DNA of 64,000 nt from Helopsaltes ochotensis (GCA_013400155.1 VXBM01000138.1:807671-871670), one strand, 5' to 3'. Counted from the stretch's first letter, positions 12,111 through 25,110 are shown. The notes: generated by a model not told the origin, from the letters alone. A program made the numbers and translations.

Positions 12111-13675
12111 AACTAAGATGGGATTAATTGCCTAGATCCTAAAGTGCAATGGAACCGACCTTCCTTAACAAAATTTCAAGTATGAAAAATTTACTTAATG
12201 TTCCAGATAATAATTTACCCAGGACGGATAACGGATAAATGGTTATACAAAATTAATATAATGTGCTGTGCCCTTCAGAAGAAAAGAAAAAGGTGAGGAG
12301 TTATATGTGAACAGTGATATACACACACATATCACAGAAAAGAAATACAGCTGAAAATATAAACAACTTTCAGAAGTCTGCAAAAATTCATTCCAAATCC
12401 TATTTCTTTGTAATAGCTTCATAAATAAGCAGAGGTGTCAAGTATTTGATTGTCAGGAAGAGCAGCTAATATAAGCTAACAGTGTTGAACTGAAAGTTCA
12501 TATTTCTCCTATTAGTAGTGTATATATATGTATACTCACAAACATATATGAATAGGGAAAAACTTTGTGTACAAGAAAGATTGAACAATCTGATTCATGA
12601 ATATGACAATAAATATGTAATGGTTGAACACATGAACCAGGACTATGAATTTTGAAAGTAATGGAGAAATAACCATTTTTATGTTTTGCTTTGATTAACT
12701 TAAATACCCCTCTTGTATCATAAAATCAGCCTGAGGGTTTTTAGTTATGTTTACCTGCACTTTGAAAAAAACACCTTTGCAAGGATTTGAAGCCTGATTT
12801 TTTTCATAGTTAAAATTATTTTTAAAATAAAAAACTTCTATTTTTTTTCTTAAAAATAATAAAAAAACCCCCACACTTAAGTGACCCAGCCCAAGTTTGT
12901 TCAAAAAGTAAAGTCCCTGTTGATTACAGGGAATGATATCAAAATCTATTTTGTCGCATTTTCTTAGGCTTGTACAACAACTAACTTGGTGAGTCCAGAG
13001 ATCTCAGACATGTACAGATTTGCTTGTAACTGACCTACTTTTTCTGCTTATGGGGTTTGCTATGGATGTTGGGTTTTGGTTGCTAAAGGCATGTGTCCTT
13101 ACAATAAATTTAAAATAACTGAGTTACCTTCTCAGACATATCAGCTGGACACTCTGCAAGTATTTTCATATTCATAAAGGGACTTATGGGAGTTATGGTC
13201 TGGTTTTACAAAAATAAATCTCGATTAGTTTTTACATTTTAAAGACAATGTTAAGAGAGATTTATGCAATTGACCTTCCCCTGGCTTAAGGCTTTATGAA
13301 CTTTTATATTTATTAAAGTATTTCTTTCTGTAATAGTAAGATATATTCTGCTTGTGCTATTATTTATTAAATGCTTTCCCCTATTTCTTTATTACTGCAT
13401 TGAATTCTTCCTAAGGTATTTTTATAAAAGTTTTCAAGGTAGGTTTCTTTCTCTCTGTAAATACAGACAGGCACAGAATTACCAATAAGCACTAAAGGGA
13501 TTTCATCCCTTCTACATTAACATTTTTCCCTCAATAGCTGGTGTAATTTAGCTTTTCAGCTTTTCAACTTTTCCCTATTTGGAGCAGGACTGAAGCATAT
13601 CTAGACTGTACTTACAAATTTCTCTCTATAAATACATACACAGATATATATAATTTATTTAATAACTGTATAAGA
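12111..13675. other. Unique AT-rich non-coding DNA
   Basis: Nothing recognisable apart from short A/T runs near 12820-12870. Confidence 0.55.
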
Positions 13676-13869
13676 TGATTCTGGTGAGGCACTGGCACAG
13701 GCTGCCCAGAAAACTTCTGGATACTCCATCCTTGAAAGTGTTCAATGCCAGGTTGGATGGGGCTCTGAGCAACCTGGTGTAGGGGAAGGTGTCCCTGCCC
13801 ATGGCAGGGGGGTTGGAACTGGATGATCTTTAAGGTTTTTCCAATCCAAACCATTCTATGATTCTATGA
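13676..13869 (+). mobile_element. CR1 LINE 3' tail (plus)
   Basis: A clear CR1 end: 'ggtgaggcactggcacaggc', 'tgcccagaaaacttctggat', 'gccaggttggatggggctct', 'ggtgtccctgcccatggcag', 'ggaactggatgatctttaag' and the terminal octamers 'ccattctatgattctatga'. Only about 190 bp remain, so it is strongly 5' truncated. Substitutions are few compared with the copies at 2610 and 54401, so it is one of the younger copies in the window. The minus-strand frame at 13612-13854 is its antisense shadow. Confidence 0.95.
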
Positions 13870-16041
13870 ACATTCCAAATGTATCACAATCCTAACTAGT
13901 GACTGATACATATGGAAGATAACATCCTATATCTATAACCTTTAACAAAAATATCACAATTCTAGAGGTCTGTGTTTTAAGTTGGTTATCTAGCAGTTGC
14001 TTACTGCTGTCCCCATATATAATTTAGTCTTTCACATACATTGGCATATACATAAAAAAAAGTCAGGGTAATTGAAATAATGAATGCTTCCTATTTCAAA
14101 TAATATTGGATTATCACTTATAAAACATCTACATGATACATTACAGGAAATAAAATGCAGTGCTTAGGTATTTAACTGCACAGAGACCGAATACAAGTGT
14201 GTTTCCTACTTTCAGATTCACCAGTGAACTATTACTTTCCTTACACCAAGTAGAGCTGAGTAATTGATCAATGAACACTACTGAGTGAATAAACAGAAAA
14301 TGCTGTGTGAGCTGATGGGAAAGAAAATGCCTGAGGAAAAGTCCATTCTTTTGTATCAAAACCTACTAGGAACTGCTGTTTTACTGATCTATGCTTGTGC
14401 ATATCTGGAATTCTAGCTGGGTAAAGCAATTTTGATGTCTGCATTGCCATAAATAAAGATTGCTTTTCCCCCACATCTATTTGTTTCCCTACCTTGTCCC
14501 TTTTGAAATGGTTAAAGGCTATAACTGGGAAGGGATTATGATCTAATGTTTAGTTGACCAGAAGATAAAGTGTATCCTGTTTCCCTGTGAAACATAACAG
14601 TATTAAAAAAATACAAAGTCATAAATCAGCTTCCTATTTCATTCCCTCCCAAATCTGTATATAGAAGTCAATAAGACTTAGGTTTTATGGATTGGAATGC
14701 AATAAGGAATTAAGTGGGGAATTGTCACCCTGCCTAGCCCAAGTACTAAGAGTCCACAGTTGTGTGTTCTTTTCTTTTCTTTTTGTTCCTCTGAGAGCAT
14801 GTACAACTTCCTGGCATCACACCCACCTCACAGTTCAGCCCATGAGGCATTTGTGGAAAGGGTAGATGTTCCTCCCTTATCATTCACAGCAGCAGATGTC
14901 CTTGCCACGCTCAGGTTTTAACTGGCTTTCTACAGAGGGATGCTAGAGAATCCTGCATGAAATAGTTCTGAAGACTGCCTGTTAATTTTATAATCAAAAC
15001 TCCAAAGTATTGGCATACAAGGTTTAGGTCTCAAAAGAAGACATGATCAGTGCGTCAGAACGGTTGCTGAATCACAATTAAGTTAAACAAGGACATCAAG
15101 TCAGCTCTCCAGACTGGTTTTACAATGAGAGGATGCCTTCAACACTTGAGTAAGCAAAGCAGCTTTTTGTTTTCCAATGCAAACACCAAACACAAGTTTG
15201 GAGTGGAGCACAATTCTGTATGAACACTTAATCACAGACTGTAAACAGAGGTCAAGTTGAGGGATAATGCAGGAATTCAAGATATATTTCTCCATGTGTC
15301 ACATTCAAGCACCAATTTCTTGTCATGACGTGCCAGGAGCCATTGTGCATTTACTGATTTGTTCTGTGCATTTCTGGAAGTGGAGCTTTTTTAAGTAGCA
15401 GTAATATAGCTGTGGGTAAGAGTTCAGGGGAGTAAAAATATTATAAGCCTAATTTTAAAATCCTAGCTGTAGAGGCTGAAAGATATAGACAGGAAAAGAT
15501 AATTTCCCTATGATATTCAAATTGCTGCAAACTTCCATATTTAATTTGCAACCACCATACTACAAGGCACTAATAATCTTTCCCCTGTCATATAGAAGCA
15601 AATGTGTGGAGAGTTTTTGCCTCAAAGATTGGTAGAATTCTATTAATTTTCAAGGTTAAATTCAATTAAAAGAATGTATTAATTTCTGAAATTTAATTTA
15701 TTTATACTACCTTACCTGCTTCATGGGCAGATAACTGTGTAGGTTTATAAATATTTCACTTGTAAGAATACAAGTCTAGCTTCATTTGCAACTCTTTTTG
15801 TGTCAGTGTCCTACTTTTTCATAGTCTGTTTGACAAAAAGTTTCTGTGCCTTACCTACCTGAATTTTATAACAAAAACCTTTGGGACTAATTAAGATTTT
15901 TATAGTAAAATAATGAGAAAGATTTTCTGTCTCTGTATTTTTTTTCCTAGTTTTGTGCCTTGGGTTATTCTTGGGGCCGCCATAGTCAGATTCAATTTAT
16001 AGAAGCATATTTGTTGCTCATCTGCATTAATAGAGCATAGT
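13870..16041. other. Unique AT-rich non-coding DNA
   Basis: No gene or repeat was recognised. A short T/C-rich (TTTTC)n tract lies near 14769-14789. Confidence 0.55.
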
Positions 16042-16068
16042 ACAACAACAACAACAACAGCAGCAGCA
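16042..16068. repeat. (CAA)n(CAG)n microsatellite
   Basis: Compound triplet repeat: about six CAA units passing into four CAG units. It is not inside a recognised coding frame. Confidence 0.9.
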
Positions 16069-16399
16069 AAGATCTTGACAAGTTCTAATATTTTCTCTTA
16101 AGCTAAATAATTCCCCAGCTTCTTTCCATGTAAGACCCATAAAACAAAATGTGCTAATTAATGTAGAAAAAATCCGATTGTTCTGAAAAAATTAAATGAA
16201 CTGAAGGATGCTTTTTTTAGTAAGAAAATTTAATCTGGCAAGGAGACGCTGGTAGAACAGGCTAGACCAAGGTGCAGAGCTCTGCTGTGTCTGCCATAAT
16301 TATTCATGAAGCCTTCAGCCAGGCAGGCTATATCTGGTTATAATTCTTGCACATGTCAGTGATAGGGAACATCCAGCTTTTATCCTTCAGGATACTGAC

Positions 16400-17320
16400 A
16401 AGGGCAAGAGAAGGAAGGTATGATCCCAGTACTAGGAGGAAGCTTCCAGGCTCTTTGTTTACCCAAAAAGATTCCTGAGTTTGCCCCTCGGTCCCCAAAA
16501 CAAAGAACCAGCAGAGTTCAGGACTGAGGGGTTAAAGTCACAGCAGGCATCATTCACAGAGCCAGGAGGGAAAGGCAGTGACATTTCTGGGAGAAATCTT
16601 GACTAAGGAGATAATAGCTGTCACATCCATTTGGGAAATGGCAGACCTGAATTCAGGTTCCTCTTTTGTGTGTTTGTACTTAAACCTGTGTTTCACAGCT
16701 TGCATGGAGGATGCTCTGTCTTTAACAGTGCATGAAATGACTCAAGTCACTGCAGGCAAGAGCCTCATGTCCGTGCAGCTTGTCTTTCTATCTGTGACGT
16801 GGCACATCTCTCACAGGCTGCCTTTGACCATGCTCCCACACAGAGGTGACACCCAGACCTGGACTCTGGATGGGAGGGGACGTCCTGACACAGAACACAT
16901 GACACCCTTCATGACACCACAGCATATACACTAGCCACTGAAAACATCTGCATGACCACAGGAAAAGCTCTTGCTATTCCTAAATCTTTCAAGTGGAAAC
17001 ATAGCTGATGATGGATGCGACAATGCCCATGACTGACTGCCTGTCACGGGATTTGATCTTGAAAGATAAGCGCAAACCCTCCTCTGCAGGCTTTGCCCAC
17101 CTCAGGGTTTGCAGTGGGCATGTGTGGGACCATACTGAGGTTTGGTTTGGTGTTCTGTCACCATCTGGGCTCACTATCAGCACACTATCCCAGCAAGCAG
17201 CCACTGAACTGAGGGGCACTCTTTGCCTTCCCTTCTACTTTAATGATTCAATGAATATACATCACAGGAAATACATAGGCAAAAAGAAAAATCAAGAAAC
17301 AGTCTGTAAACCTTAGTGGC
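16400..17320. other. GC-richer region with two adjacent plus-strand open frames
   Basis: Frames of 118 codons (16578-16934) and 102 codons (17008-17316) lie in tandem on the plus strand in different registers, with a 76-codon minus-strand frame over the second. Neither translation shows a domain, signal peptide or repeat that I recognise. GC is higher than around it, which alone lengthens open frames. A lncRNA exon or an unrecognised repeat is as likely as a coding remnant. Confidence 0.25.
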
Positions 17321-20300
17321 TTAGAAAAATTCATACAGGGTTCAGGAAATTCAAGAACAATATTCTCAGTGGGAGAGGAGGTCTACTGTATTTTGGTAAG
17401 AAATATCTAGAATAGACATAGAAATCCTGATGGTAGGAATGTCTCTTCAGAGGAATTCAGAGGATTTAGTTTCAAGTTAGATTAGATGGTGAATGAATGT
17501 AATTAACTGATCTCTCACCTGAAAGGGGATCTGTAAGACCCATAATTATAGACATCAAGGAACTGGGCTCTGTCTTGATGGAGCTCCTAATTTTCAGCAG
17601 GTTCTGTGAGGGATCAGGACCTCCTTCAGTACATGCTTAGGTATACAAGACACTTTGAGCAACTGAGCACATGAAGTGCTTATCCTGAGTTATCAGTGCT
17701 CTTTGGGATCTAAAACTTCAAGTGGCAGCTGGGCATATGTGTCTCCCAGTGAACTAAAAGGATTTGTCTGATCCATAACAGTTCAATGCTGTTAGAGCTT
17801 TTCAAATGGGATATAAAGAGGGTTGTCTCAAGGTATTTTTGCTACATGCTAGTTTAAGGTACAGGATTTCCTGATTGCAGCAGACCAAAAACATAAATAC
17901 AGGAATTTCTGGCAGCTAACTTGGTGCTTAGTAATTTGATAAAACACAAGAATTACAAGACTTGATCCTCTAATTCCTCCTTTAAGTTAACACCCTACAG
18001 CATCCTGTCTCCAGAAGTGCGATCCTTTTTAGAAGTGAGGGTGTTGGCACTTCCAAGGGCATTGGGAACCCCCAGCATTGCTCCATTTGGTGCAGGATGG
18101 TGCAAATCTCACTCCATTTTACTCCAAAGTTTTGGTAACCGTTTTGTCTGTTCAGTAGTCTCCAGCTGTCTGCCTATCTCTTTGCCAGTTTTTCATTTCT
18201 TCTATGGGGCATTAATGCCTGTATGATGTAATTTTCTTTGTTGCCTGAGGACTGATCTGGGCTGTTTCTCTTTCTGTTCCTCATCTTTCCTCCCCTGGGA
18301 GCTGCTGCGTTCATCATACTAAATTTTGTGATGATGTTGTGGTATGGACATGTACTCAGTGGGGAATAACTGAAACCAACAGAGACATTTTCAGTCAAAG
18401 TCAAACTTCCAGAGGTGCAAAGGTAGTTCCTTACTGTGTAATCAAACCCTCAGCAGGAGTCTGCTGCTAATTGTGACATTTTTAGGCAAGATGCTTGAAG
18501 ACAGGTCACTGGAAATTCATGTACTTCAGATCATTTTAATAGAACTAATATGGTATGCACAGAAGGGCTTGCCTTCTTAGCCCTGCAGAGTTTCAGCTGA
18601 AAAGGCCATTTAACATTTTATAGTAAAACCCTTTATAAAGCAGAAAATGTAAAACTTGGCCATATTCTCCAATGGTTAATGTAATATACTGTAATAGCAA
18701 GGCTTGGCTCTTAAATGCTCTCTCTAGTCCACTGAAGCTTTTGCAGAAATAATCCCTCTGACTTCCCAGCTATGGCTCATAGATTTGAAGTTTAGCACGC
18801 CATCAAGTGTTCCATTCCGTCAAGGCCCTTGAATGTTTTAATTCATGAATATATTTATTTAGAAGAAATACACCTTTATATAGAACAAAGACAAAAAATA
18901 AGACACACATCAAGTTAAACTAATTCATTACTTACTTTAAGTCTCCTAATTGGGGAATTAATCTAAAATAGGTGCTTTATTTTCCACTCCATAAAATGGA
19001 AAAAAGTCAAGGCCTTTTGAATGTTACCAGAAAGATAAATTATTTGCTTAAGTAAGCTACATATTCTTGAACAGAACTGATCCTTCCAGGGTTTCAAAAC
19101 TCTTTCTACTGCTTAAAGGGAGTCAGGCTGGGGAAATCATCATCTAAAACACAGGTGAGAGTAACATGCCTAAATCAGCTATAGGAAAAAAATAAAACAA
19201 AACCAGTTTTTTTTTCACATAAAAGAATAATGACAAGAATAAAACTTAGAGATAAGGAAGTTTGTAATCTCTCCTCTTTTTTCTTTTTTTCCCCCATTCT
19301 TACATAATTAAATTTTCTATAGATTTTGAATACTGGGATTTGTAAAATCTTGCGTATAAGCTTTTCTATGCCAAAGAAGTGCATAGATATTGTATAAAAA
19401 TTGTGTTTCTTTTCCTCTAGTATCCATGTTCTCTCTCTTTTTGGGACCTTTGCTGCTGGAAAGTTCTCATGCTGTATCTTTGAGAGTGGAATAAAGAACA
19501 CCCCAGTCTGTGAAACCAGGCCATGGATGAGCACTGGAATTCAAGGCAAGCGAATCATTTTTTTACAAAGCAGTAAAATAATTCAGTTAATCTGAAAAAA
19601 TCCATTAGGGAATATAGTTATGGGGTTTAGGAATTTTTTTTTCCTCAGTTAAAACGTCTGTTTTTCAAAAAAAGAAATTGATGGAAAATTTACAAATGAC
19701 TGATAAAAAAGGCTATTCCTAAAAAATTCCAGGCCTGACCTGAATCAGAAATTGTGAGCAATACTCTAGAAAAGTATTTCAAATTCTCTGGCCTTGGTTT
19801 GGAAATGGAGAATTCCTGAGGCTGCATTTCCCTTCTTGATTGCCAGTTTCCCTGAAGACAATAATTAGCCAGTTACAGAATTTGGCTCATATCATACCTT
19901 CAGTCATGGTTCTGTGGTCTGGGAGACTGAATAATCACTAACTAGTGAAAGATCTGATAAATCCATTGTTAATTTGTATGTTAATAGATGCTTTCATCTG
20001 ACAGTCACTTTTAAAAATTTATTTATTAATTAACTAACAAAAACATCAATGGAGGAGGTAGGCTAGAACAACTGGAATTTGCTTCTCTCTCTGGCCCAGG
20101 AGAAGTTGTATGTAAAGATTAGAAAAATACTAAAGTAATTTAGGAATTTGCATGTTATTTTTTATGAGTGATAGATGTTTGCATCTGTGCGAAATGGTGA
20201 ACCTAACTTATTTTCGTTGCAGACAAATGTATAACCTTGAAGGCATCTTTGACACTTCCACAGTATGGAGAGAGATTGAATCATTTCAGCTCATAGCTTC

Positions 20301-21564
20301 AAGGAAAATTTGAAGAACAGGATGTATTCACATAGATCACTAGTTACTGGGGAAACTGATTTTTCATCAGGAACACTCATATATATATAAAAAAGGTGAA
20401 TTGTTCATATTTCTTGAAACATTATTTTGATGTGTATGTGAATATTCTACACATCAGAAAGGAGAAAATAATATGTTCACATTGCTGCTGCTCTGGGAGC
20501 CTGTATAGCATAGTGGATAGATTTTTTCAATGTATTTTTAAGGTAAAAATAATTAAAGAAACGAAGGCAATTGGAAAATAGGGTAAAAATATATCAAGGC
20601 TTTATGGAGGTAGATGGTGTCATAGTACACAATAGTTTTCTGTGACACAATAGCGGATTTTCTAATTAAAAGACGTATAGTAGATCTAATCTGTCTGGTT
20701 TTCAGTAAATTTGATATTTACCATTAGTTAAAGCAGGTAACACAGGGATTAGAACAAAAATTGTAATATGAGAAATAGGTTGGCTAAAAGAGACAAAAAT
20801 AGCTATTATTAGAAGAGGACAATTCAGAATGGGGAAAGGTTTCTTTCAGAATTTTTAAAGACTATAAAGATGTTGGGATTTGTCATTTTAAACACTTTCA
20901 TTAAGGACTGTGCAAAATAGGTGTGAATTGATGAAATTCATACTTGAGATTTTGTTGAGAGCATTGTATAGGTAGTGGGGGTGAAAATATACATGAGAAA
21001 CTGCACAACCTTGAGGACTGAATTCACAGGAAAGAGGCAAATTTAATATATCTGTGTGCGTGGCCATGCACTTTTACACTAATATCATGATTACCTGCTT
21101 TACTTGAAGACCAACTTCTGGAAATAAGTGAGGAGGAAATATATCTATACATGTTTTCTGATCCCAAAATAATGTGTAAATGGAAGTGTGTGACTCAAAA
21201 TATGTAAGGAATATCCAAAGGAATTAAAGATATATTCTTTCCTCTATCTGGAGAAGGACTGAAAGAATAAGTAAATGGACACTGTATTTTATGATTTCAA
21301 GCTGAAAATGTTATGTCCATTAGGCTGAAAATGGAAAAATAAAAAAAGCTTGTTATTTTTATTTACAGGTGACAAATCAGGCTAAGTGTGATGCATATAT
21401 GAGAGAAAATAAGCATAGATTTGAGATGAGTACATCAGCAACAATAATCAGAATGGTGTTTTTAACCATATATAAACTGAGATTCTTCAACAACCTTTCA
21501 AAATGGCCAGTATGGGAAAAGTCTTTGTTTGAAACATCCCAGAAACATTATGTGATATATTTGA

Positions 21565-21565
<1 letters not shown>
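17321..21565. other. Unique AT-rich non-coding DNA
   Basis: No gene or repeat was recognised. The 119-codon minus frame at 19175-19534 and the plus frame at 19401-19595 overlap in opposite directions and lack motifs. A pyrimidine-rich 'ttcttttcctctag' near 19408 looks like a splice acceptor, but no donor or conserved frame follows. Confidence 0.5.

Positions 21566-21629
<64 letters not shown>
21566..21629 (+). repeat. Uninterrupted A64 homopolymer
   Basis: Sixty-four consecutive A residues without a single interruption. It is followed by a short tandem duplication of 'gagcttgg' (21635-21642 and 21643-21650). No AATAAA lies in the 30 bases before the run, and the 200 bases upstream are not recognised as a retrocopy. 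Avian CR1 elements end in octamers, not poly-A, so CR1 does not explain it. The lysine-rich open frame across the run is an artefact of the A run. Confidence 0.95.
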
Positions 21630-21633
<4 letters not shown>

Positions 21634-22654
21634 GGAGCTTGGGAGCTTGGGCTTGAAAACTCAGAACGTGCCTTCCAATTCTGTCATTCAGTATTCCCAT
21701 AAATTGATGTTAATTTAATTCAGAAATCCTACTTTTTTTGCAAACAATATTCATGCTTTTATTTCATATGCAGTCATATTTACTATTAGAATTTCTGTGT
21801 ACTGTGATTGGATACAGGTAGAATAAGTCATCCCCAGGGTCATAATAACAGATATAACTGAGATAAAGTGCTACCTAAAAGTCAAATTTCTTCTCAACTA
21901 CTCCAATTTTTAATTAAGATGGTGTAACACCTTCAGTATTTCTGAGTATTCACTGCAATAGAAGAATCCAATACTAGACTTTTTGACTCGTGTTTCTTTC
22001 TCTAACTACTATAGTCAACTGAGTCCCTAATATATATATGTATGTATATACGTCTCAGCCTTAGGCAGAGTATATATTTAAAATGGATTTACCGGAGTAT
22101 TTCCCCAGACATTTGTATTCCCTGGGTTTAGTTGTTTTATTCTTTTTGTTTCTTCTGATGGTAGACTGTATAAGATTAACTAGCTTGGAGGTGTGAATCC
22201 ACCCCAGAGGGAAAGTCTTACTCATTTTTCATAGTATAATTGATTATTTTGAATAATGTATGTGATGGCTAGATAATGAGTGGAAAAACAATGTCTAAAC
22301 ATGACTTGGTACTGTTTTCTACAGTCTCTATGATTTGATGGCCTAACATATGAGGTTGGCCTTACAGGACAAGATAACTGTTACATTATTTCTGTAAGTA
22401 AAAGCAATTCAGCACATTTTCCCCTCCCAGAAAAATAATTTGAATATACAGAATTTCATTTACATTGTTTTATCTGAGATACTAGTATAATAATTATGTA
22501 CAGAGTTAAATAATTGCTGAAACTTTTTTTTTTTGAGTGGGTTTATCAGGAGGGGGAAAAATAAATGTTTCTGTGAAAAAAAAAAACAACAAGAACCAAA
22601 ACCACAGCAAGAACTGAAACAAGGGAATCTGTAAAGCTTTTGACATGGATTAGG
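21630..22654. other. Unique AT-rich non-coding DNA
   Basis: Holds a TA-rich tract near 22029-22050 and an A/C-rich stretch at about 22577-22620 just before the CR1. Otherwise nothing is recognised. Confidence 0.5.
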
Positions 22655-23053
22655 GAGATGAGCACCTCTCTCATGAAGAAATGCTGAGAGAACTTGGCAT
22701 TGTCCAGTCTGGAAAAGAGAAGGCCTCAGGGTGACCTCATTGCAGACTTCCAGGACCAGAAGGGAACCTACAAGAACAGTGGAGAGGGATTATTTACAAG
22801 GGCATTTAGTGACAGGACAAGGGTGAATGTCTTTAGTCTGAAAGAGAAGAGGTTTAGATTAGGTACAGGGGAGAAAATATTGACTGTGAGGGTGGTGAGA
22901 CACTGGCACAGGTTGCTCCCTGGAAGTTTTCAAGGCCAGGTTGGATGGGGATTTGAGCAACCTGGAGTGGTGAGGTGTCCTCTCCCATGGCAAGAGGGCT
23001 GGAAATGGATGATCCTTAAGGTCACTTCCGGCCCAGGATGTTCTATGGTTCCT
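22655..23053 (+). mobile_element. CR1 LINE 3' end with remnant of ORF2 C-terminus (plus)
   Basis: Begins at 'gagcacctctctcatgaaga' and continues through 'ggtgacctcattgcag', 'agtgacaggacaagggtg', 'gaagaggtttagattaggta', 'gtgagggtggtgagacactg', 'caaggccaggttggatgggg' and 'atggatgatccttaaggtca' to 'aggatgttctatggttc'. The open frame at 22694-23056 begins with a decayed ORF2 C-terminal sequence (SLEKRRPQGDLI) and then runs through what should be 3' UTR, so it is not a functional protein. The last octamer is mutated. Confidence 0.92.
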
Positions 23054-24589
23054 TAAAATTTTCTTTACTAAAAACAGCATTTAAAAAAAAGTTGAAATTT
23101 TTACAGGCTCTGCTTGAATTCTAGGGGTTTATGTGAGATGTGGTGTGACTTGCATTTAGAACAGGCTCATGTCATAACACCAAATTTTTTTTCTCTCTCT
23201 CATCCTAAACACACTGCAATGACACATGAGATCTTCTCTGCTTTGCACCAAGATTGACTTTAAGGTGTGTTTTGATTTGGAATTTGACTTTGGGCAGCAG
23301 GTCAAGTCATAAAGTATATCTCACCTCAACAAGACAACATTTACCCTATGGGTCTGTAGGGGCCTCTAAGAGCAGTCAAGTGTTTAAAATAGGTGCATTT
23401 TGACAAATGTAATCTGTGAAATATCAAAGTTAATTTCCTTTAGCACTGTGAGCTGTACCTGTAGAAAAGGGACTAGATAAGAAATACACAGTGAATATGT
23501 TTTTGTTACATTTTTGTGGTTACAGTTTGTAGGTTGCTGAAGGGAAAAATGAACAAATTGATGGATTTGGTTATGTGTGAAATGGATACGTAACATGGGA
23601 ACTAGAGAACCTTTAACATTTCCAGAGATCAGAACTTCCAACCTACCGTATAATACTCCATTCCAATTCCATTCAACTGTGATGGAGGGAAAAATTCCAT
23701 AATATTGGTGTGCACTTAATTGTCACAGGGAAATAAAATTACAAAGTTTAGTAATACCATAAAAATGTGTGGCGTTATGCAAGAACTTAAAATTACATGC
23801 TCCCTAAAGTAAAATTATTATACTACAGAGGCTCGCAAAAGCTTTCAAACTAAGCAGTATAATCTCACAGTTAAGAGCTTTAACTTCTGATTGAGAAAGG
23901 ATAGAAACATAAATGCCATTGCTGTCAAGACCCAACAGTACAACAGGCTTGAGGTGAATTTTTATGTGTTTTTCAAGCACTTTTCTTATGCTAATGGTGT
24001 TGATAAAAACATACGACATAATATTTGTACTTTCCATGCACAGCCGAGATATGAATATCAAAGTCAGAACAAAAGAATGCCCATATTTATATATGAACAC
24101 ATGGAGAAAGATATGCACAACCCACTGACACCTTCCAGTCAATGAAAGAACAATAGGAAAAGGCAGATGCTCATTGTCCTGAATCGATCAAATTGAAGCC
24201 ATGTATCTCCCATCTTATCAAGAGTCTCACCAGACAAAGTTTACCTGGGAAAAGATTTAAGTGCAGGAAAAAACAGACTCTTCAAGCACCAAATAAAAGG
24301 TCAGAGTGCTAATGGGTGGATAGAAAGGCTTAATCACTCATACTTTACCCTACACTGAGTGCTCTTGTCTTCCAGCATGATGGCCAAGGCTTCTTGGCCA
24401 GCAGGGCCATTTCACACAGAGAACCAGCTGATCAATATGCATTGCATGAGCAGACACTGGACTGGAGCACAGAATTCTCTAAATAGCTCTCACTCTGTGC
24501 CGTTGAAAAGATTAAGCAAATTCATGAGCAGAAAATATGTATTCTGGATGATACAGACCCAATGCACTTTGGTCCTTTGTGGTCCATGC
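23054..24589. other. Unique AT-rich non-coding DNA
   Basis: No recognised gene. The 84-codon plus frame at 23891-24145 and the 112-codon minus frame at 23804-24142 occupy almost the same bases, so at least one is a shadow, and neither shows a family motif. The true 5' edge of the LTR called next may lie inside this interval. Confidence 0.45.
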
Positions 24590-24884
24590 TGTGAAATGCT
24601 AGGACCCCTCAGGATTAGCTGCTGAACTGCAAAATAGATCCAGGGCTTTTTCCAGCTGATGCAAGGCAATGAGAGACAACTATTGACTTCTGCCGAGAGA
24701 AATTATACACGTCCCCTCGACACAAATGAACCAAATAGGTTTTCTGAAAGCCAGTATAAAGAAAATGCAGTAGTCCAAGGTCCTTGTCTTGCCCAAGGTG
24801 GATGCTGGAGGCCTTTCAATAAATACCTACTTTATTCTCTAAATCTGTCCAGTCTCTGCTTCAGGTCAGCCTTCCAAGGCATCA
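24590..24884 (+). mobile_element. Probable LTR 3' portion (endogenous retrovirus-like), plus
   Basis: The order of signals is that of a retroviral LTR: a TATA-like 'agtataaag' near 24752, a polyadenylation signal in 'caataaatacctactttatt' near 24819, then a pyrimidine-rich U5-like stretch and a canonical CA end ('aaggcatca', 24884). The word 'aataaatacctactttattc' recalls avian endogenous retrovirus LTR ends. No 5' TG edge with a matching target-site duplication was found, no primer-binding site follows and no retroviral ORF is seen, so it would be a solo or truncated LTR. The 5' boundary is uncertain and could be several hundred bases upstream. Confidence 0.4.
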
Positions 24885-25083
24885 GTTATTTTCTTTCTAT
24901 TTTATGTTAAGGTTGACATAGTTTGTAATGACATTTGAATAATCAATACATGAAGTCTGTGGATCTGGTTTCTACATTTAAGGCCGATTCACTGGTCAGT
25001 GAGCTAAGATCAGCTACTTTGCCTCACTTAATATTACAGTTCATTTCCAAGTGAAGAACCTCTACACATTTCCCTCTTTTTTC

Positions 25084-25110
25084 TTTTTTTTTTTTTTTTT
25101 TTTTTTTTTT
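25084..25110. repeat. T27 homopolymer
   Basis: Twenty-seven uninterrupted T residues, preceded by a broken T/C run. Read on the minus strand it is a lysine-coding A run, which explains the poly-lysine frame at 25024-25221. Confidence 0.95.

Noticed and set aside
21369..21656. 95-codon frame ending in a long lysine run, preceded by an acceptor-like 'atttttatttacag'
   Set aside because: The lysines are the A64 homopolymer. No coding signal was found upstream.
22694..23056. 120-codon open frame
   Set aside because: It is the end of a CR1 element: ORF2 C-terminal residues followed by translated 3' UTR.
23804..24145. 112-codon minus and 84-codon plus frames over the same bases; the plus one ends in a normal-looking peptide
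   Set aside because: No family resemblance, no splice signals of note and mutual overlap. Chance is likely.
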